From Eucommia ulmoides (lineage: Eukaryota; Streptophyta; Magnoliopsida; Garryales; Eucommiaceae), in the NCBI GenBank assembly GCA_016647705.1, contig CM028335.1, positions 11,856,905-11,920,904 of the forward strand: 64,000 bases of DNA, given 5' to 3'. The position numbers and the translations under genes were made by a program. The first letter of the stretch is position 1; each line of letters starts with the position of its first letter. The notes beneath the pieces were generated by a model, which worked only from the letters and a program-made list of their open reading frames with translations, was not told where the DNA came from and ran no database searches. Positions 58,701 to 64,000 of the stretch are shown here, one piece after another.

Positions 58701-60016
58701 TTGAATAGAAACTTTAGTTATTTATCTATTTATAGTTCTTTTAATTTGTTTTTGAGACTAACTCTTAAATAAAATAATAGCTCTCACTTTGTATTGTTTA
58801 GTAGTTATTATTATTAGAAATTTTAATAGTGATTATCAATAAAAAATCACAACAAACGAGAAAAAAAAATATATAATCATTTTGGCCAATTTAATATGTC
58901 ATATTTAAAAAAAAATAAAAAATAAAAAATAGATATTTATTTTGAATTGGAAGAAAATCATTGAATTATTTGGGTAACTAATTAGAATGAAAAAAAATAA
59001 TTTAAGTATAAAGGATTCAATTAATTTATATTAAAATGATATTAAAATTACACTATCGTTAAAATCAAAAAATATGAAAAAGTCATAATATTATTATGGG
59101 AAGTTAATATCATGAGGGTTAAATAAATTTTGACAATTCATTCATCCAAACGAATAGAAATTGAGAGATGAACAATATCTAAATATGAGAGCATGTCTTC
59201 CATTTTTATATATAACATATAGATATAGATATAGATTAATATTTTTATTTTTATTTTCAGTTTCCTTAGTGATGTCTTAAGAAACAAAAAGCCAAAGAAT
59301 TTTCACTTTGGCTTTTAAATGCCACCTTTTCTTTAATTTCTCTTCTTTTCTTTTTCTTTATTTTTCTTTCTTCTTATATCTTTTGTTAGCCCCACCCCCT
59401 TAACTATTACTTATTTACACTTTGATCCTTTAACGATTAACAATTTAACATCAAATTCGTCATGAGAAATAAATAGTGAGCATACAGTCTAAAGTGGTGC
59501 TTTTTGAGTGTCAATTCTAAACATGTGGAACACAACATAAATACATTTTTATTTTTTCTTCTTATTTTTGTTTTTTTATATATTCCCTTCTCCTATCTCC
59601 ATGTCGAATCTAGTTAGATATGTTTGATTAGAAGGATTAAAAAAATTAAAAAAAATTAAAAATAAGAAAATAATATTTTTATTCATTCTGAAAGAAAAAT
59701 TATTTTTCTTAATATTATTTGGTTAAGATACAAAATAATTCAGTTTAATATAATTTACTATTTTATCTTAATATATTATAAAAATAAAATAAAAAGTTTA
59801 TTATCAAGAATATAATTGTAATTTTATTCTCTTCTTGAAAAACTCTCTCTCATTTTACTTCTAAAATGGTGTGAGAAAAAAATTACGTTCAAAATTATGC
59901 ATTTCCCTTCCTATTTTTTTTCCCCTCATATTCTCTTCATACCAAACAATTTTTTATTTTCTTTTCATTCTATTTTTCATTTTATTTTCTTATCCATTTT
60001 TTTTCTACCCAAACAA
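55701..60016. other. AT-rich intergenic stretch
   Basis: No gene is supported on either strand. It contains repeated ATGTAACTAATATT-like text at 56540-56890, an (AT)n tract at 57799-57822, a tandem duplication at 57967-58205, and long A and T runs. Confidence 0.6.
57967..58205. repeat. 114-bp tandem duplication
   Basis: ATGAAATTATTTKTATAAAA with the following AATCATTACTTYTAYCAACA and TTATATGAGAARY begins at 57967 and again at 58081. Both units close with AAAGTCTAGTAAG-type text. Confidence 0.85.
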
Positions 60017-60019
60017 TTA

Positions 60020-60657
60020 GGTGGCGTTTGGTAACCGTTTCTGTTTATATTCCAGCAGTGGGATGAGAATAGAATGGGATGGGATGAGAATTTTGTTTTC
60101 TTCTTGGAAGTAGTATCGCGTTTGGTAACGATAATTTTTTTTTTTTTTATTTTTTTTTATTTTGGGAAAAGAATTGTGTTTGGTAACGATTTCATCCTAA
60201 AATCCTTTTTTTTTTTTTTCCTGTGTTGGCCTGACAGAGGTGGCGCCGTCGCCGGTTGGCCAGTGATGGCTCCGGCGACGGCTGGGCAGCGGTGGCGGGT
60301 GTGTGACAGTGGTCGGTGGCCGGAAGTAGTCGGAAAATTTCTAGCCGAACGGTGACCGGCGGTGGCGGCGGCAACAGTGGCCGGCGACGGCGACGGTGGC
60401 TGCGGCGGCAAATGGCAGCGGATGGTGATCGCCCGGCGGGTGAACAGTGAGCATGTGTTTTGGGAATGGAATGAGAATAATAAGAAACATTTTTTTTTTT
60501 TGTTTCTCATTTCTTAAGAAAAAATTGGCACAATTCTCAAATGAGAATGAAATGGAAACGGAAACAAAAATTACCAAACGCTATTCCCAAACAAAATTCT
60601 CAAAAATCTGGGAATGGATGGGAATTTTTGAAATGGAAAAGGTTACCAAACGGGGCC
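60020..60657. mobile_element. Harbinger-type MITE with GC-rich core
   Basis: 638 bp between TTA duplications (60017-60019, 60658-60660). The ends read GGTGGCGTTTGGTAACC and, on the minus strand, GGCCCCGTTTGGTAACC. Two more copies of the GTTTGGTAACGAT end motif lie inside at about 60119 and 60178. The core, about 60233-60440, is packed with GGTGGCGG, CCGGCGACGG and GGCGGCGGC text and is the most GC-rich part of the window. The open frames over it are simple-composition translations; no protein family is recognised. Confidence 0.8.
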
Positions 60658-60660
60658 TTA

Positions 60661-61060
60661 GTGATAAAGGGGACTCAAGCCCTCCCTAAATTTTAAAAAT
60701 ATTCATTTTTACCCCTATAGTTTTATAAAAAAAAAAAAAAATCAATCAATTTATTTTAAAATTTTAAATACCCTCAATTATAAAAATATCCAATAAACAT
60801 TAAAAAATAAAAAATAAAAAAATTAGCCCCCCTCAGTAAATTTTATGTATCTGCCGCTGCCCCCTTTCCATTTTGGCATGAAAACTCAATGATGACCTCA
60901 TCATGTGTTTCCCTAAGGAATTAAAAGTACACAACAATATTTTTCATCCTTCTATGAACTTTGTAGAATGAAATGATTACAAGGTAATTGTCCTTACTAT
61001 ATAAGAAACCCTACTGAACAGCATTAAAATTTCAACATGCCCTCCGTAAAATTAGAAATC
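60661..61060. other. intergenic, no feature
   Basis: AT-rich filler between the MITE and the TRIM-type element. No coding signal. Confidence 0.6.
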
Positions 61061-61065
61061 TAGCT

Positions 61066-61422
61066 CGATAGAAGTTTCCAATTTAAAATTATATAGTATT
61101 AAATGGAGTAACTTCCTTAATTTATATAGTGACTTGAAAATTCTTAGATGAGCGATGTGGGATAGAAATCTAACATCCGCCTTTAAATACAACCCTCGAT
61201 TTGCACGGATAATTTGACTACGAGAAAATTATTAAAAATGTGCAACCCCCGGCTTGCACAGATGATTTGACTACAAGGGAATAAAAGTCTCATAATATTG
61301 ACTCTGATACCATGTTAGGAGATTCCAACTTAAAACGATATGATACTAAGTAGAGTAACTCCCTTGATTTATATAGTGACTTGGGAACTCTCAGATGAGC
61401 GATGTGGGACAGTAATATAACA
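61066..61422 (-). mobile_element. TRIM-type miniature LTR retrotransposon
   Basis: 357 bp in total. Two 110-bp LTRs (61066-61175 and 61313-61422) flank about 137 bp. Both carry TTTATATAGTGACTTG and AGATGAGCGATGTGGGA and end TAACA. The left LTR starts CGATAG where the right starts TGTTAG. A PBS, TGGTATCAGAGTC on the minus strand (61300-61312), abuts the right LTR. AAAGGCGGA precedes the left one as purine tract. The flanks TAGCT and TAGTT form a 5-bp duplication with one change. There is no coding capacity. It lies about 320 bp beyond the SMXL stop codon, in the 3' flank. Confidence 0.85.
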
Positions 61423-61622
61423 TAGTTATTTAACTAAAACTTGTAATTTAACGGTTATCTAGTGTGTATTTCTAGTGAAAGATAGTGTTTAAAATCCCCC
61501 TTTCTCAACATTTGTAACCAAAAAAAAAAATGAAATCTACATATTTGAAGTATGCAGATAAATCAAAACTACTGTTGATTCTCAGTACGAGAATAAGAGT
61601 TCGTGCCTATACAAGAAAATAT

Positions 61623-61628
61623 TTTATT
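61623..61628 (-). other. candidate polyadenylation signal of the SMXL gene
   Basis: AATAAA on the minus strand, about 120 bases downstream of the stop codon, at a normal distance for a plant 3' untranslated region. Confidence 0.4.
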
Positions 61629-61745
61629 AGCTGTTGATTCTATTGGATTAGTGTAACAGAATAGAAGCTACCAATTCTTTTAAAATTAAAAAGGGAAAAA
61701 AATAGAGAAAATTTGATGATACAATAACTTAAAAGTTTTCTTCTG

Positions 61746-64000
61746 TTACAACTCCAGAGTTTTGAACATAATGCATCTATCTACAGATTCAAGAAGTCCA
61801 ACATCGTCGATCGATTGATCATCACTGCTATCGTCGTTGATCGAAATATTCAAGTCCAAATCAACGCCTTTCGTCTCTTCAGAACCATCAGACTTCTGCT
61901 TGACAGGCGGTGAGCAGGCTCTCGACCTGGAGCTGAAGCTCTCGCAGCTCAAGATCACAACAGCATCACCAAGACCAACCTCCGTGCCATTCGAGTTGGT
62001 TATTCTTCCCCTCTCAATAGCCCTCTTGATGCCCATTTGGGAGCAATAATCGGCTTGCTCCACGTCCTCAACCATGAAGACGCGGCTAGGGTTAGCCGAC
62101 ACTGCCTCTGCAAATCTTTCAAAATAGCTGCAATTCGATTCGTCTCTCGATCTCTTGTTCCTCAAATCCTCGGTCGAGTCGGCCCTAGTGGAGGAGAAAC
62201 TACTTAGAGCAATCGATACAAAGCTCGAGTTTGAACCAAACACTACTCTTGCCAATTCCCTTGCTATCTTCTCTTTGCCTTTGGCATCAACACCTTGGAA
62301 GAACAACCAAGTCTCTTCTTTCCCCTCACTACCACTGCCACCACACTTCTCTCTCTCTTTCCTCCTCGACATTCCAGACCTACACTGTAATACCGTGCTA
62401 GCGATCCCAGGGATAACATTTTTTTGCCATGGTACCTTGTTCTCCAAGGCATTGCATAAGATGTTAAGGTTTTCGGCGTTGTACTCCTTGAACCTTTGAA
62501 TGTAATCGAGTTCCATGATATCGCTTGAAGAAGCAGAATTGGGGGTGGAATTAGGGTTTGACGAAAGTGATTCCTTGGGGGTATTAATGTACATTTTCAA
62601 ACTTGGTTCAGATGTTTTATTGAACATTGAGGTTGTAAGAAACCTATGATCCCTCCACTCCTGTTTGGGCTCTCCGAACACTTGGAAAGTAGGGTATTGT
62701 TGGTCATACGAAAAGCAAGAGGTTGAAGAAGAAGGTGAAATAGAAGAGAAGGTTAAGCTTCTCTCGGTTGATTCGGGTTGTTTTTGTGTTGAACTGCAAA
62801 TCAATTTCCATCTTTTGCATAATTCCCCAACTGGAACACTATCCTGAACCAAAAAAAAAAAAGTTTAAAAACAAACACCATTAATGGATCATTGTTGATT
62901 TACAAGGCTTCGTTCATTTTTTCGTGCCCGATAATTCAAATTACTGTCATATCAGTATAAAAGTTAAGTTTGGGATGAGATAAATGACCTGATGATCATT
63001 GGAGGTGGGTCTTCCATTGACGTTCCTAAGCCATGAAGGCAGGCTTGAAGATGAGGAGTCAGTACTGATATAAGTGCTGTTTGGGTGATTCTCAAACTTG
63101 GGTGAGCAATCTGTACAGCAAGTTAGCTGTTGTTTTTCCTCATATCCTCCTCTCTTGCTTCTACTCTCTTCAGTTTGTGTTTCACTGGTAAAAATATATA
63201 TAAAAAAAGAAAATCCATTACAACTCCCAAAAAAAAAAAAAGACGTTGAATTTTTGCTTTTGTTTTTTTGGGTTTTTTTAAAAAAAAAATTGCAATTTTT
63301 TTTCCACAGGAAAAAGATAGAAGAATTAAAGCAAAGGAAAGCCAGAAAGTTGAAAGAAGAAAAGGAAAAGAAAAAAGTGATGAATCACATACAACACAGT
63401 AAACCAAAACGTTAATCAAGGAAAGGAGGAGACCGTCAATGTCTGTTTGTTTGAAATTTGAAAACTGTTTAATTTGAAAACATTTCGGTGAAAAACTGGA
63501 AAAAAACAGTGAGAACAAAATTATGGAATTACCCATCCGGGATGAGACTCAAGGCCAAACTATCAGCAGGAATGGTAACAGGCTGAAGAGACCACAGATT
63601 CTCCAGTGAAAATCTCCCAATTCTACACCTCATGTATGTCTGAAAACTCGCAATTCCCATGATCCAAAACCTACCCTTTTCCCCAAATCCACAAACAAAC
63701 CTACCCAGCTCCATGATCATGTCCTCCACCGGGCAATAACAGCTCCTCCCTTGTCCCCCATACTTGTCTCTGTAGTCTGTAATCCACTTCAGATCTCCCA
63801 AATACAAAACCACGCCTTTTTCGACGAGGCTCTGGACCAAACTTTTCAGCTCTCCGAGCTTCTTCTCGACCTCTTGTCTCGAGAGATGGCCGAAAGAAAA
63901 AGACGGGATGGTTATGAACTTCAGTTGTTTAAGTTCGTCTGGAACATCCCCTCTCGCTACTCTGTTCATCACTCCTTCAACAGCGGCCTCCACGCTGAGT
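61746..64000 (-). CDS. SMXL4/5-like: SMAX1-LIKE protein, SMXL4/5-type, C-terminal part (5' end outside window)
   Basis: Three exons are visible: 63533 to the window edge, 62989-63184 and 61746-62843. All junctions are GT..AG and the phases fit (PDG|ETQTEE across the first, NDHQ|DSVPVG across the second). They give about 585 residues, the C-terminal half or more of a roughly 1000-residue family. Landmarks in order: LSVEAAVEGVMNRVARGDVP; FGHLSRQEVEKKLGELKSLV; VVLYLGDLKWITDY; YCPVEDMIMELGRFVCGFGE; CCTDCSPKFENH; ELCKRWKLIC; KVPWQKNVIPGIASTVLQCR; a degenerate P-loop FFQGVDAKGKEKIARELARV; a Walker B-like VFMVEDVEQAD; RAIERGRITNSNGTEVGLGD; and the EAR motif VDLDLNIS near the end (61848-61859). These ClpB-like nuclear proteins recruit co-repressors through EAR. 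The RGKT degron loop of the D53/SMXL6-8 and SMAX1 clades is absent, as known for SMXL3/4/5, which act in phloem formation independently of MAX2-driven turnover. Assignment to SMXL4/5 rather than SMXL3 is inference. Confidence 0.9.
62844..62988 (-). other. SMXL intron 2
   Basis: 145 bp, GTCATTTATC to TTTGGTTCAG on the minus strand, phase 0. Confidence 0.85.
63185..63532 (-). other. SMXL intron 1 (of those visible)
   Basis: 348 bp, GTAATTCCAT to TATTTTTACCAG on the minus strand, between the second and third bases of a Gly codon. The open frames inside it are poly-A/T translations. Confidence 0.85.

Noticed and set aside
60074..60577. Pro/Ala/Arg-rich frames over the MITE core
   Set aside because: They come from GGC/CCG repeats inside a TTA-flanked MITE. 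There is no start context, domain or partner exon.
61837..62499. Plus-strand frames opposite the SMXL exon
   Set aside because: They are antisense to a well-supported coding exon with correct splice phases.
63098..63536. Frames across SMXL intron 1 on both strands
   Set aside because: They are poly-A/poly-T translations bounded by proper GT..AG splice sites of the SMXL gene.
1..64000. CRISPR arrays, bacterial operons, tRNA or rRNA genes, organellar insertions
   Set aside because: The regular repeats are microsatellites, minisatellites or LTR-internal units. No cloverleaf, rRNA core or plastid/mitochondrial gene text was recognised.

Overview
The window is nuclear DNA of a flowering plant, most likely a eudicot. 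It is strongly AT-rich and full of microsatellites. Its only readable cellular gene is the 3' part of a plant-specific SMAX1-LIKE (SMXL) gene. Almost everything else is layers of transposable elements and their remains. No tRNA, rRNA, CRISPR, bacterial, organellar or viral gene block was recognised. Element borders below were worked out by eye from terminal TG..CA or inverted repeats, target-site duplications (TSDs), tRNA primer-binding sites (PBS) and purine tracts (PPT).

Left third (1-24 kb): a decayed RRM-domain gene, or LINE ORF1-like sequence, starts near 2385 and is cut by three insertions. The first is a rearranged SIRE/Maximus-like copia element (2649-8985, TSD ATATT) that itself holds a candidate Mutator-like element (4173-6563). 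The second is a hAT transposon (9826-14038, 8-bp TSD). The third is a Ty1-copia element on the minus strand (14149-19123). The RRM frame resumes exactly across the first two insertions. A second RRM remnant (21209-21480), a 46-bp perfect inverted repeat (22111-22277) and a copia-type solo LTR (22792-23804) follow.

Middle (24-44 kb): a Tourist/Harbinger MITE (25670-26098), an Au-like SINE with a 14-bp TSD (28900-29057) and an RNase H-like remnant (29226-29580). Then comes a Ty3-gypsy element of Tat type (30946-38630, TSD TGATA), which has lost gag and integrase and is split inside reverse transcriptase by a non-coding minus-strand LTR element (33412-37044). AT-rich filler follows.

Right third (44-64 kb): a minus-strand Ty1-copia element (44664-53878) whose 3' LTR is interrupted by a 2.6-kb probable solo LTR (45038-47622, TSD TATCT). 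Next are a tandem array with a period near 210 bp (about 54.9-55.7 kb), a Harbinger MITE with an unusually GC-rich core (60020-60657), a miniature LTR element of TRIM type (61066-61422), and the SMXL4/5-like gene on the minus strand (61746 to beyond 64000).

The elements do not form a pathway. What ties the window together is the order of insertion: RRM sequence first, then SIRE, hAT and copia into it; gypsy into an older tandem-repeat unit, then a second LTR element into gypsy; copia, then a solo LTR into its LTR. Only the SMXL gene looks intact and under selection.
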